From assembly GCA_964454005.1 (NCBI GenBank), contig CAYVQE010000003.1, forward strand, positions 1 through 64,000: DNA of 64,000 nt, read 5' to 3'. Every line of letters starts with the position of its first letter. The stretch's first letter is position 1. The notes under the pieces are model-generated. The model did not search any database, was not told where the DNA came from, and saw nothing but the letters and a program-made list of their open reading frames with translations. Shown one piece after another: positions 15,566 through 24,369 of this stretch. The position numbers were made by a program, and so were the translations under genes. The DNA is from CAYVQE01 sp964454005 (GTDB lineage: Bacteria > Myxococcota > B64-G9).

Positions 15566-17467
15566 ATGGCCCGTCAGGTCCGATGCCCGAACTGCGGGGG
15601 TGGCCATACCTTCGTCAATCCCGGAATCCAGATGGTGGTCTGCGATTACTGCCAGACCACCGTCTACTGGGACGCCGACAACGTCGCCCGCATGGGCGCC
15701 CAGTCGGTGCTGCCAGATGCCGACACCCGGCTGTACATGGGGGCCACCGGCACGATTCTGGGCAAGCGCTACGAAGTCGCCGGTCACGTGCGCTACGAGC
15801 ACTACCGCGGCGGCTGGGACGAGTGGTATCTGAGCATCGAGGGCGGCAAGGCGGCCTGGGTCAGCGAGGACGAGCGCAACCTGACCCTGGAGCGCAAGCT
15901 CAAGCCCAGCGCCCCCTTGCCACCGCGCGAGCGGCTCACCCCGGGCATGCGGATCGAGCTGTCGGACCATCAGTTCACGGTGCGCGAGATCGGCCGGGCC
16001 AAGTGCGCCGGCGGCGAGGGCCAGCTGCCCTTCGCGGTGCTGCCGGACGAGGAGTACCCCTACCTCGACATCGCCACCCAGGACGGCCAGCAGTTCGGCA
16101 CGGTCGAGTACGACGAGGAAGGTGCGATCCACGCCTACCTCGGTCGGCCGCTGGAGCACGAGCAGCTGACCCTGGACGCGCCCAAGCCGGAGCGTGAAAA
16201 AGACGTCAGCGATCAGGCCCAGGACGTCGATTGCCCGCACTGCGGCGCCCCGCTGGAGCCGCCCCGCAACCGCCAGGTCGAGACGCTGGTGTGCGCGTAC
16301 TGCGGCGCCCAGAACGACCTGACCGGCGCCAAGGCCCGGGTGATGGGGGTCAACCCCGAAGGCGAGAAGCCCGGCTTCACCTTCGAGATCGGCCAGGCCG
16401 GCCAATTCGAGGGCGCCCGCTACGAGGTCTGCGGCCGGCTGGTCCACCGCGACGACGAGGGCTATGTCAGCCACGAGTACCTGCTGTGGAACCCGGAGCG
16501 CGGCTACCTGTGGCTGGGCGAGGAAGACGGCCACTACCAGCTGACCAAGCCGACCCGCCAGCGGCCCGAGCCCGATCCGCTCTCGGCCGGGCCGCTGCTC
16601 AAGCCCAAGTCGCCGATCAAGGTCGGCGACCAGCAGTTCGAGTTCTACGAGGCCTGCGACGAACGGGTGGTCTACGTCGACGGCGCCCTGCCCTGGCTGG
16701 CCTCGGTGTCGGACCAGTTCGGCAACGCGCTGATGGTGGCGCCGCCGCGGCTCTACGAGATGGAGTACGAGGGCGGTGAGGTGGAGTACTTCCAGGGGCG
16801 CTACCTGAGCGCGGCCGAGGTCTGGCAGGCCTTTGGTATGAGCGGCAAGCCGCCGCTGCCCAAGGGGGTTCATCCGGCCCAGCCCTACCGGCTGGGCGAG
16901 ACGGCGCGTACGCTGATGATCGTCGGCGGCCTCTTCGCCCTGATCAACCTGGGCCTGCTGATCTGGTCCTACCTGCAGCCGAGCCGCGAGCTGATCTTCG
17001 AGACCACATTCGGCAACTCCATCTACGCCCAGGAGGCCACCTCGCACGAGTTCCAGGTCGGCGATGACGACGTCATGGCCATGGAGATCCACAGCCCGGT
17101 GCGCAATGGCTGGGTCTATCTGGAGGCGGCCCTGTTCGACGCGCAGGACAAGGTGCAGGCCGAGGTGGGCGGCGAGGTCTCCTACTACTCCGGCCCGGAC
17201 TGGTCAGAGGGCAGCCGCACCGAGACGGTCCAGTTCCACGCGCCGCAGCCGGGAACATACCGCCTGATCGCCAAGGGCAGCCGCGGCGACAACCCGGCCG
17301 GCAGCGGCCAGGTCAAGCTCAAGCTGTACCAGGGCGGCATGCTGTCACGCTACTATCTGATCCTGGCCATCGTGCTGGCGCTGTTACCGGCCTATGCCTT
17401 GGCGCGCGAGTACCTGTTCGAGTCGCGCCGCTGGAGCCCGGTGATCGAGGACGAGGACGACGATTGA
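15566..17467 (+). CDS. DUF4178 membrane protein with two zinc ribbons
   Basis: A 633-residue protein. Two zinc-ribbon modules are visible: CPNC...CDYC (Cys 7, 10, 26, 29) and CPHC...CAYC at about 222-246. Each is followed by a DUF4178-type beta-rich domain with GxxxEVxGxxxY-like openings (GKRYEVAGHVRYE and GARYEVCGRLVHR). Two membrane helices lie near residues 450-470 and 595-612, with a soluble beta domain between them, and the tail is acidic. Genes of this family commonly sit with DUF350 and a membrane spermidine synthase, as here. The biochemical role of DUF4178 is unknown. ATG 15566 is chosen because a zinc ribbon begins at once and the longer frame upstream reads as noise. Confidence 0.82.
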   Translation: MARQVRCPNCGGGHTFVNPGIQMVVCDYCQTTVYWDADNVARMGAQSVLPDADTRLYMGATGTILGKRYEVAGHVRYEHYRGGWDEWYLSIEGGKAAWVSEDERNLTLERKLKPSAPLPPRERLTPGMRIELSDHQFTVREIGRAKCAGGEGQLPFAVLPDEEYPYLDIATQDGQQFGTVEYDEEGAIHAYLGRPLEHEQLTLDAPKPEREKDVSDQAQDVDCPHCGAPLEPPRNRQVETLVCAYCGAQNDLTGAKARVMGVNPEGEKPGFTFEIGQAGQFEGARYEVCGRLVHRDDEGYVSHEYLLWNPERGYLWLGEEDGHYQLTKPTRQRPEPDPLSAGPLLKPKSPIKVGDQQFEFYEACDERVVYVDGALPWLASVSDQFGNALMVAPPRLYEMEYEGGEVEYFQGRYLSAAEVWQAFGMSGKPPLPKGVHPAQPYRLGETARTLMIVGGLFALINLGLLIWSYLQPSRELIFETTFGNSIYAQEATSHEFQVGDDDVMAMEIHSPVRNGWVYLEAALFDAQDKVQAEVGGEVSYYSGPDWSEGSRTETVQFHAPQPGTYRLIAKGSRGDNPAGSGQVKLKLYQGGMLSRYYLILAIVLALLPAYALAREYLFESRRWSPVIEDEDDD

Positions 17468-17532
17468 CGAGCCAGGCGCGGGTCGCAGCTGGCTGGGCCG
17501 GCGCCGACTCGACGGGCTGCGAGGAGGTCGAC

Positions 17533-17760
17533 ATGAACTGGTGGGCAGCGATTCTGGCCGGCTCCCTGTTCGCCGGGGCCACCGGCGGCGGGCTATGGGC
17601 CTCGACCCAGGGCTGGGGACTGCCAGGCGAGCTGAAGCAGCCGGTCAGCGTGCGCGAGCAGAGCCGCAAGGGCGCGGGGCAACACCGCCGCAGCACCTAC
17701 GGCTACTTCTCGCACCGGTCCCGCCGCCACCACCGGGGCGGCTACCACTTCGGCAAGTGA
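17533..17760 (+). CDS. small basic membrane-anchored protein
   Basis: A 75-residue protein with one N-terminal hydrophobic segment (WWAAILAGSLFAGATGGGLW) followed by a short basic tail rich in Arg, His and Gly that ends YHFGK. GAGGAGG lies five bases before the ATG. I do not recognise the family. Its position between DUF4178 and DUF350 on the same strand, with good ribosome-binding sites on both sides, makes it likely to be a member of the same operon. Confidence 0.6.
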   Translation: MNWWAAILAGSLFAGATGGGLWASTQGWGLPGELKQPVSVREQSRKGAGQHRRSTYGYFSHRSRRHHRGGYHFGK

Positions 17761-17810
17761 GCGCGTTCGGCCCGCAGGCCGCATACGCGCTATCGACCCG
17801 GGAGGACGGA

Positions 17811-18035
17811 ATGGAGCAGTTCATCAACGACATCAGACCCTGGCTGCTGCTGTCGACGCTGATCTACGCCATCATCGGCATGCTGGTGTTCGGTCTGGCC
17901 TTCGCCCTGTTCAACAAGCTGATGCCCTTCAGCGTGCGCAAGGAGATCGAGGAGGACCAGAACACCGCGCTGGGCATCGTCATCGGCGCGTTTTTGGTCG
18001 GTCTGTCGATCATCATCGCCGCGGCCATCGTTTGA
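17811..18035 (+). CDS. DUF350 (YjfL-like) small membrane protein
   Basis: A 74-residue protein with two membrane helices (LLLSTLIYAIIGMLVFGLAF and ALGIVIGAFLVGLSIIIAAA) joined by the KLMPFSVRKEIEEDQNTALG loop typical of DUF350 half-modules. The start has GGAGG five bases upstream. The DUF350 family is repeatedly found beside polyamine-metabolism genes and DUF4178 proteins; its function is not established. The gene is followed after 31 bp by the membrane spermidine synthase. Confidence 0.8.
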   Translation: MEQFINDIRPWLLLSTLIYAIIGMLVFGLAFALFNKLMPFSVRKEIEEDQNTALGIVIGAFLVGLSIIIAAAIV

Positions 18036-18066
18036 TCTCCGCTGCGGCTACAGCGGACCACCGTCC

Positions 18067-19686
18067 TTGAGCGACGCGGCGGACAACTCCGCCCGCGACG
18101 GCCCCGCCGCCGGGCCCGAACAGCCGACCACGGCCGAAGCCGAAGGGGTGGACCGGGTGCGCGGCGCCCACCTGGTGCTGCTGCTGTCGGTCTTCGTGGT
18201 GGCCGCCTGCGGTCTGGCCTACGAGCTGCTGGCCGGCAGCCTGTCGACCTACCTGTTGGGCAACTCGGTGATGCAGTTTTCGCTGGTGATCGGGCTGTTC
18301 CTGTCGGCCATGGGCGTGGGCAGCTTCTTGTCGCGCTTCGTCACCCGACGGCTGCTGCGCACCTTCATCCTGGCCGAGATCGCGGTAGGCGCGGTCGGCG
18401 GCGCCTCGGCGCTGGTGCTGTTCTTCGCCTTCTCGATGCTGGACACCTACCTGCCGCTGCTGATCGGCTTGTCGCTGGTGATCGGCAGTCTGGTGGGCCT
18501 CGAAATCCCGCTGCTGGTGCGCATCGTCCGCGCCCAGGGACCGCTGCGCGCAGCGCTGGGCAACGTGTTGGCACTCGACTACCTGGGGGCGCTGGCCGCC
18601 TCGCTGCTGTTTCCGCTGCTGTTGCTGCCCTGGCTGGGGTTGGTGCGCGCCGGCTTTTTCTTCGGCCTGCTCAACCTGGCGGTGGCAGTGGTGGGCCTGG
18701 TGGTCTTTCGCCAACAGCTGGTCCGTCGCGGTCGGCTGGAGCTGCTGGCGGTCATGGTGGGCCTGGGGTTGCTGCTGGGGCTGGTCACCGGCGGCCGGGC
18801 CACCACCTGGCTCGAGGACGCCATCTACGAGGACGAGGTGCTGTGGGCCGAGACCACGCCCTACCAGCGGCTGGTGCTGACCCGCTGGCGCGATGACATC
18901 CGGCTGTTCATCGACGGCAACATCCAGTTCTCCTCGGCCGATGAGTTCCGCTACCACGAGGCGCTGATCCACCCGGCCATGGGGCTGCTGGCACGGCCGC
19001 GGCGGGTGCTGCTGCTGGGCGCCGGCGACGGCATGGCCGCTCGCGAGGTGCTCAAGTACCCCGAGGTCGAGCGGATCGATCTGGTCGATCTGGACCCGGC
19101 CATGACCCGCCTGTTCGCCACCCGGCCCATGCTGGTGGAGTTGAACGAGGGAGCGCTCACGGATCCCAAGGTGCAGATCCACAATACCGACGCCCAGCTC
19201 TTTCTGGAGCAATCCGACCGGCGTTGGGACGTGATCGTGATGGACCTGCCGGATCCCAACAACGAGAGCCTGGGCAAGCTCTACACCCGAAGCTTCTTCC
19301 GCCTGGCGGCCAAGCACTTGACCCCGCGCGGCATCCTGGTCACCCAGGCCACCAGCCCGTTCTACGCCACCGACGCCTACTGGTGCATTTTCAACACGCT
19401 GGCGGCGACCACCCTGACCGGTGAACTCGGCCGACTGAACGCGGTGGGCTACCACGTCAACGTGCCCTCGTTCGGCGAGTGGGGCTTCGTCATGGCTTCA
19501 TTGCAGCCGCTGCAGCCGGAGCGAACCGAACTGCGGGTAGAGACCCGTTTTTTGACTCCAGCCATGCTGCCGACCCTTTTCGTCTTCGCCAAGGACATCG
19601 CCCACCGCGACACCCCCATCAACCGGCTGGGCAACCAGATACTGGTCAAGCTGTACGATAGCGGCTACCGCCGCTACAACCGCTGA
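18067..19686 (+). CDS. speE: membrane-bound spermidine synthase-like aminopropyltransferase
   Basis: A protein of up to 539 residues. The first 240 residues carry about seven membrane helices (starting LVLLLSVFVVAACGLAYELL). The C-terminal half is a SpeE-type methyltransferase-fold domain: LLGAGDGMAAREVLKY near residue 314, an acidic strand end (IDLVDLDP) that would bind the aminopropyl donor, and VIVMDLPDPNN near residue 391 with the catalytic-type Asp. The reaction would be transfer of an aminopropyl group from decarboxylated S-adenosylmethionine to a polyamine; the substrate is not proven. The TTG at 18067 lacks a good ribosome site, and GTGs at about 18150-18160 are alternatives. Confidence 0.82.
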   Translation: MSDAADNSARDGPAAGPEQPTTAEAEGVDRVRGAHLVLLLSVFVVAACGLAYELLAGSLSTYLLGNSVMQFSLVIGLFLSAMGVGSFLSRFVTRRLLRTFILAEIAVGAVGGASALVLFFAFSMLDTYLPLLIGLSLVIGSLVGLEIPLLVRIVRAQGPLRAALGNVLALDYLGALAASLLFPLLLLPWLGLVRAGFFFGLLNLAVAVVGLVVFRQQLVRRGRLELLAVMVGLGLLLGLVTGGRATTWLEDAIYEDEVLWAETTPYQRLVLTRWRDDIRLFIDGNIQFSSADEFRYHEALIHPAMGLLARPRRVLLLGAGDGMAAREVLKYPEVERIDLVDLDPAMTRLFATRPMLVELNEGALTDPKVQIHNTDAQLFLEQSDRRWDVIVMDLPDPNNESLGKLYTRSFFRLAAKHLTPRGILVTQATSPFYATDAYWCIFNTLAATTLTGELGRLNAVGYHVNVPSFGEWGFVMASLQPLQPERTELRVETRFLTPAMLPTLFVFAKDIAHRDTPINRLGNQILVKLYDSGYRRYNR

Positions 19687-19716
19687 GCGGACCACTGCCA
19701 AGGGGATTTCCAGCCG

Positions 19717-21117
19717 GTGACAGCGATTCGGGCAGGCATCATCGCCGTGGCGGCGGGGCTGCTGCTGGCAGCCGCGCGCGGCGACCTGTGGCTCGATGAG
19801 ATCTGGTCGCTGTCGCTGGCCCAGGCGGCCGACTCCGCCGGGGACGTCTTCACCCGACTCCGCCACGACAACAACCACCCGCTGCACACGCTCTACCTGG
19901 TTCTGCTCGGTCCCGGCCAGCCCCTGTTCTGCTACCGAATTCCCGCCGTATTGGCCGGCATCGGCTCACTGCTGCTGTTGGGGCGGATCGCCGGGCGGTG
20001 GGGGCGGTTCGAGGAACTGGCGGTGCTGCTTCTGGCGGGCACCTCCTTCCCGTTGTTGCTGTACTGGTCCGAGGCCAGGGGCTATGCGCCGGCCATCTTC
20101 TGGAGCCTGGCGGCCTATTGGCTGCTGGTGGCCTGGCACCGCAACGGGCGCCATTGGCTGCTGCCGCTGCTGTGGTCGGCGGCGGTGCTGGGCACGCTGT
20201 CGCACCTGAGCTTCATCATCATTCTGCTTTCGCTGGCCTCTTTCAGCCTGGTCCGGGAACTCACCAGCCAGGCGCCCGGCTGGCGCAAGCTCGGCCGGCT
20301 GGCCGCGGCCCACCTACCGCCGCTCGCCTTTTTCACCTGGTTCTATCTGTTTTTCGCCCGGGACATGACCCTCGGCGGCGGACCGGTGCTCTCTTACTGG
20401 GACGTACTCTGCCGGGCGGCCGCCATGCTGACCGGCGCTCCGGACAGCGGCTGGCCGCGGATCCTCGCAGCGATCGGCATCGGCCTGGTGCTGGTGACCG
20501 GGACCGGCGCCATGATCCGCCATCGGGATCACTGGCCGCTCTACCTGGCCGTGCTGCTGATCGTGCCGGCACTGATGCTCTGGCTGACCAGACCTCGCTA
20601 CCTGTACTTCCGCTTCTTCATCCTTTGCTTCCCCTTCTTCTACCTGCTGCTGGCCTACCTGCTGGGCCGGGCCTGGCGCCGGTTGCGCGGTCGTTGGCAA
20701 TGGGTGATCGCGCTTCTGCCGGCTCTGATGCTCACCGGCCAGCTGTTCCGGGTGGTGCCGTTGATCGTCCACGGCCGCGGCGGCTACAGCCGGGCCGTAG
20801 CCGCGATGGCCGCGCGCACCGACCGATCGCCGATCACGGTGGGCAGCGACCACGATTTCAGGAACCAGAAGGTGCTCCGGTTCTATGCCGATCGGCTGGC
20901 CGCGCCCAAGACCTCCCGCTATATCGAACGGGACGCCTGGCAACGGGTCAGACCGGTTTGGTTCATCGCCCACAGCCAAGACGCCGGGACCGAACCGCCC
21001 GCCGAGCTGGTGGTCGGCGAGGCGGGCACCTATGGTCTTGTGGGCACCTATCGCTCGTGCCCGATCTCGGGTTGGGACTGGTTTTTGTATCGACGTCGCG
21101 CAGCGCCTGGCGATTGA
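19717..21117 (+). CDS. GT-C (GT39/ArnT-like) membrane glycosyltransferase
   Basis: A 466-residue polytopic membrane protein with about ten helices. The first loop carries the acidic DLWLDEIWS motif (residues 23-31), characteristic of GT-C enzymes that use polyprenyl-phosphate sugars. A second feature is NNHPLHTLYLVLL in the following loop. The C-terminal 110 residues are soluble and probably periplasmic. GTG start at 19717, 30 bp after the spermidine synthase gene. The acceptor (protein or lipid) cannot be named. Confidence 0.75.
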   Translation: MTAIRAGIIAVAAGLLLAAARGDLWLDEIWSLSLAQAADSAGDVFTRLRHDNNHPLHTLYLVLLGPGQPLFCYRIPAVLAGIGSLLLLGRIAGRWGRFEELAVLLLAGTSFPLLLYWSEARGYAPAIFWSLAAYWLLVAWHRNGRHWLLPLLWSAAVLGTLSHLSFIIILLSLASFSLVRELTSQAPGWRKLGRLAAAHLPPLAFFTWFYLFFARDMTLGGGPVLSYWDVLCRAAAMLTGAPDSGWPRILAAIGIGLVLVTGTGAMIRHRDHWPLYLAVLLIVPALMLWLTRPRYLYFRFFILCFPFFYLLLAYLLGRAWRRLRGRWQWVIALLPALMLTGQLFRVVPLIVHGRGGYSRAVAAMAARTDRSPITVGSDHDFRNQKVLRFYADRLAAPKTSRYIERDAWQRVRPVWFIAHSQDAGTEPPAELVVGEAGTYGLVGTYRSCPISGWDWFLYRRRAAPGD

Positions 21118-21430
21118 GACACTTGAACTTTCGCCGCCGGCTGGGCCAGAATGAACCATCTCGTTCGGTTCTAACTCCGATGGTACTGGAGGTCATGCAT
21201 AGCAGCCACGACCTGGATGCCGAGACGCGGTCCCGCGCTGCAAAGTCGCGCCAGCCCGGGGTTCACCTCAACCGATACCCGAGAGTACGGACGAACGGGT
21301 CAGAGGACCTGGAAAAGGCTGTCGAAAATTAGTATCCGCCACGGCGCCGGTGATAGCCTGGCAGTCCCGGCCAGCGGATCGGCATCCGCGGACCCCCCAG
21401 CAGTGACCGAAAACGCAACGGAGAAGGTCC
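21118..21430 (+). other. intergenic region before the nitroreductase gene
   Basis: 313 bases without a convincing gene. One very short frame (ATG 21196 to stop 21332, 45 codons, preceded by GGAGG only two bases away) is too weak to call. I found no clear hairpin terminator for the glycosyltransferase gene and no good promoter hexamer pair. Confidence 0.4.
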
Positions 21431-22297
21431 ATGGAACTGATCGCGAATCCGCTGGAAGTCATCCCCCGCCGGGCTTCCTGGCGCACCTACGACGGCGAGC
21501 CCCTGGCGGACGAACAGGCCCGGCGCCTGTCCGAACTGCTGGCCGAGCCGCCCAGCCCGCCCTTCGGCTCCCGGGTGCGGCTGCACCTGCTGGCCGACTT
21601 CGACGCCGAGGCCCGCGGGGTGAGCAAGCTGGGCACCTACGGGATCATCAAGGGTGCCCGTAGCTACCTGGTGGGCCGGGTCCGGAAAGGCCCCCAGGCC
21701 ATGGTGGACTACGGCTTTGCGTTCGAGTGGGCCATCCTGCAAGCCACCGCCTTGGGGCTGGGTATCTGCTGGCTGGGCGGCACTCTGAAACGCTCGGCAT
21801 TCGGCCGCGCGGTGGGCGCCGGGGAGGATGAACTGATCCCGGCCGTCAGCCCGGTCGGCCGGCCCAAGACCAAACGCCGCGTCCTGGACCGGGTCATGCG
21901 CTGGGGGGCCGGCTCGGCCCGGCGCAAGGACCCGGCCGCTTTGTTCTTCGCGGGCGACTTCGACACGCCCGCCGACCTGGCCGCCCTGGGCGACTGGGGC
22001 CGGGTCCTGCAAATGGTCCGGCTGGGGCCGTCGGCCTCCAATAAGCAGCCCTGGCGGGTGGTGGTCGGGCCCGACGGGCAGCGCTTCGATCTGTTCATAC
22101 AGCGCAACGCCGGCTACGGTCTGCTCGGCGACGTGGACCTGCAGCGCATCGATGCCGGCATCGCCGCCTGCCACTTCCAGCTGGCCGCCCGGGCTCTGCA
22201 ACTGCCCGGCCATTGGAAAGACGAAGAACCCGCGGGAATCCCACTGCCCGAGCGAACCGAGTACGTCCTGACTTGGGTGTCAGCCACCGGCTCTTGA
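21431..22297 (+). CDS. nitroreductase-family protein (TM1586 type)
   Basis: A 288-residue protein built of two nitroreductase-like halves, as in the TM1586_NiRdase family. The first half has SWRTYDGEPL and ILQATALGLGICWLGGTLKR (a flavin-proximal segment). The second has RLGPSASNKQPWRVVVG, the classic nitroreductase FMN-binding motif, and GIAACHFQLAARALQLPGHW. Such proteins bind FMN and reduce unidentified substrates. The start has GGAGAAGG about five bases upstream. It stands alone between the glycosyltransferase and panE. Confidence 0.82.
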   Translation: MELIANPLEVIPRRASWRTYDGEPLADEQARRLSELLAEPPSPPFGSRVRLHLLADFDAEARGVSKLGTYGIIKGARSYLVGRVRKGPQAMVDYGFAFEWAILQATALGLGICWLGGTLKRSAFGRAVGAGEDELIPAVSPVGRPKTKRRVLDRVMRWGAGSARRKDPAALFFAGDFDTPADLAALGDWGRVLQMVRLGPSASNKQPWRVVVGPDGQRFDLFIQRNAGYGLLGDVDLQRIDAGIAACHFQLAARALQLPGHWKDEEPAGIPLPERTEYVLTWVSATGS

Positions 22298-22366
22298 CGC
22301 TGCGCCAAAAAAGAGACCTCTCTCGAGACAAGCCTCCGCAATCTCGACAGGTTCGTGCCAAAACAA

Positions 22367-22390
22367 GTGTCAAGTGCCGGTGCCTGACAC
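22367..22390. repeat. REP-like imperfect palindrome
   Basis: A 24-base imperfect palindrome with outer arms GTGTCA/TGACAC around a CCGG centre and GTGCC repeats inside. It resembles the GTGTCAGGCACC-type repetitive extragenic palindromes associated with REP-linked tyrosine transposases. Only this copy was noticed in the window. Confidence 0.4.
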
Positions 22391-22437
22391 CCTGTGCCTT
22401 CTTGACCTGCTGGATGTCCGGGGATAAGGGAAAAGCC

Positions 22438-23364
22438 ATGGAACGGGTGGCGATCATCGGCCCCGGGGCCATCGGTTCGCTGTTCGCCGCGCGGCTGGCG
22501 CGCGCCGGCGTGGCGGTGTCCCTGCTCGACCACCGGGCCGCACGCGCTGCCCAGCTGCGGGCTTCGGGAATCGCGGTGCGCGGGGTGGACGGCGACTACC
22601 GGGTCGAGCTGCCGGTGGTCATCTACGCCCGCGAGGTGGGCGCCGTCGACCTGGTGCTGGTCAGCGTCAAGGCCTACAACACCGAGGCCGCCCTGCGCCA
22701 GCACCTGGCCCTGGTAGGGCCCGACACCGTGGTCTGGTCGGTGCAAAACGGGCTGGGCAACGTCGAGGCCATGGGCCGGGTGGTGGCGCCCGAACAGGTG
22801 CTGGGCGGCTCGTCCACCATCGGCGCCAACCTGATGGGCCCCGGCCGGGTGCACCACGCCGGCGAGGGCGAGGTCATCCTGGGCGAGCTCGACGGCAGCC
22901 ACAGCCCGCGGGCTGAACGGTTGGCCCGCCTGTTGGGCCGGGCCGGCTTCGAGGCCCTGGTCAGCGACGACATCCAACGCGTCATCTGGAACAAGCTGCT
23001 GGTCAACGTGGGCATCAACGCCCTGACCGCCCTGCTCTGGGTGCGCAACGGCGTGCTGGCCGAGCATGAATCGGCGCGGGCGCTGATGCGCGCGGCCGTC
23101 GCCGAGGCGGTGGCCGCGGCCGCCGGCCAGGGGCTGGAGTTCGACCGCGACAGCGTGCAGGCCCGGGTCGAGCAGGTGGCCCGGCGCACCGCCAACAACC
23201 GCTCCAGCATGCTGGCCGACATGCAGAACGAGCGCCGCACCGAGATCGACTTCCTCAACGGCGCCATCGCCCGGCTGACCGACGCCCCGGTCAACCGGAC
23301 CCTGACCCAGCTGGTCCACGCCCTCGAAGCCACCACCGCCCAGCGTCAACCGATCGACGGTTGA
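22438..23364 (+). CDS. panE: 2-dehydropantoate 2-reductase
   Basis: A 308-residue ketopantoate reductase that makes D-pantoate with NADPH in the pathway to pantothenate and coenzyme A. The N-terminal dinucleotide-binding motif is IIGPGAIGSLFAARLA, followed by LVLVSVKAYNT with the catalytic-type Lys and SVQNGLGN. The helical C-terminal domain has IWNKLLVNVGINALTALL (second conserved Lys and Asn) and NRSSMLADMQNERRTEIDFLNG. Length is normal. It is followed by panB, the enzyme just before it in the pathway, with a candidate second promoter at the end of panE. Confidence 0.93.
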   Translation: MERVAIIGPGAIGSLFAARLARAGVAVSLLDHRAARAAQLRASGIAVRGVDGDYRVELPVVIYAREVGAVDLVLVSVKAYNTEAALRQHLALVGPDTVVWSVQNGLGNVEAMGRVVAPEQVLGGSSTIGANLMGPGRVHHAGEGEVILGELDGSHSPRAERLARLLGRAGFEALVSDDIQRVIWNKLLVNVGINALTALLWVRNGVLAEHESARALMRAAVAEAVAAAAGQGLEFDRDSVQARVEQVARRTANNRSSMLADMQNERRTEIDFLNGAIARLTDAPVNRTLTQLVHALEATTAQRQPIDG

Positions 23365-23388
23365 CGCCCCCGGGACCTGCCGTAAACT
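23361..23388 (+). promoter_or_regulatory. panB: candidate internal promoter for panB
   Basis: TTGACG (23361-23366), overlapping the panE stop, 16-bp spacer, TAAACT (23383-23388); five and four of six matches. Predicted start near 23395, leaving about 60 bases of leader before the panB ATG. Confidence 0.5.
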
Positions 23389-23455
23389 GGTGCCCGAACA
23401 GCCGCGGCCGTCAGCTCCGTCACGCCGGAGCGATGGACCGCAAAAGGAGCGGCAC

Positions 23456-24313
23456 ATGCCTTCTGAAAAGGTCGATCAGACCGCGCTCGGCGAGATGAAA
23501 AAAGCTGGCGAGCCCATCACCATGGTGACGGCCTACGACACCCCCACCGCCCGCATGGCCGACGCGGCCGGCGTGGACACGGTGCTGGTGGGCGACTCGG
23601 CCGCCAACGTGGTGCTGGGCCACGCCGACACCCTGCCCATCACCGTGGACGAGCTGCTGCACCACACCCGGGCGGTGCGCCGCGGCCTGGCCCGCGCCAT
23701 GCTGATCGGCGACATGCCCTTCATGTCCTACAACGTCTCGATCGAGCGGGCGGTGGCCAACGCCGGCCGCTTCTGCAAGGAAGCCGGCGCCGACGCGGTC
23801 AAGCTCGAAGGCGGCGGCTGGGTGGCCGAGACCGCCGCCGCCATGGTGCGCGCCGGCATCCCCACCGTGGGCCACCTGGGCCTGACCCCGCAGACCGCCT
23901 CCAGCCTGGGCGGCTACAAGGTCCAGGGCAAGACCGCCGCCGGCGCCCGGCGGATCGTCGACGACGCGCTGGCGCTGGAGCGCGCCGGGGTCATCATGCT
24001 GGTGCTCGAGTGCGTGCCCGCCCGGCTCGGCAGCCTGCTGGCCGGCAAGCTGCGGGTGCCGGTCATCGGCATCGGCGCCGGCAACGGCTGCGACGGCCAG
24101 GTGCTGGTCTTCCACGACCTGGTCGGCATCGCCGCCGGCTTCACCCCCAAGTTCGTCAAGCGCTACGCCGAGACCGGCCAGCTGATGCAGGACGCCGTGG
24201 CCAGCTACTGCCGCGAGGTCAAAACCCGCGACTTCCCCGGCCCCGACCACAGCTTCGCCATCCCCGACGAAGAGTTCGCCGAACTCGAAAAGGCGCTCGG
24301 CTCTCGATCCTGA
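23456..24313 (+). CDS. panB: 3-methyl-2-oxobutanoate hydroxymethyltransferase
   Basis: A 285-residue ketopantoate hydroxymethyltransferase. It adds a hydroxymethyl group from methylene-THF to 2-oxoisovalerate. Family motifs: MVTAYDTPTARMADAAGVD, VLVGDSAANVVLGH (metal-binding Asp), LIGDMPFMSY, AVKLEGG and GHLGLTPQ. The start has AAAAGGAG about eight bases upstream. With panE it makes pantoate for coenzyme A, which a Wood-Ljungdahl organism needs in quantity, and it is another consumer of methylene-THF in this window. Confidence 0.95.
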   Translation: MPSEKVDQTALGEMKKAGEPITMVTAYDTPTARMADAAGVDTVLVGDSAANVVLGHADTLPITVDELLHHTRAVRRGLARAMLIGDMPFMSYNVSIERAVANAGRFCKEAGADAVKLEGGGWVAETAAAMVRAGIPTVGHLGLTPQTASSLGGYKVQGKTAAGARRIVDDALALERAGVIMLVLECVPARLGSLLAGKLRVPVIGIGAGNGCDGQVLVFHDLVGIAAGFTPKFVKRYAETGQLMQDAVASYCREVKTRDFPGPDHSFAIPDEEFAELEKALGSRS

Positions 24314-24369
24314 GCGGAGCCCGGCCGCATCACATTGCCCGAACTCGAACAAGTCGAGGCCGCTACGGC

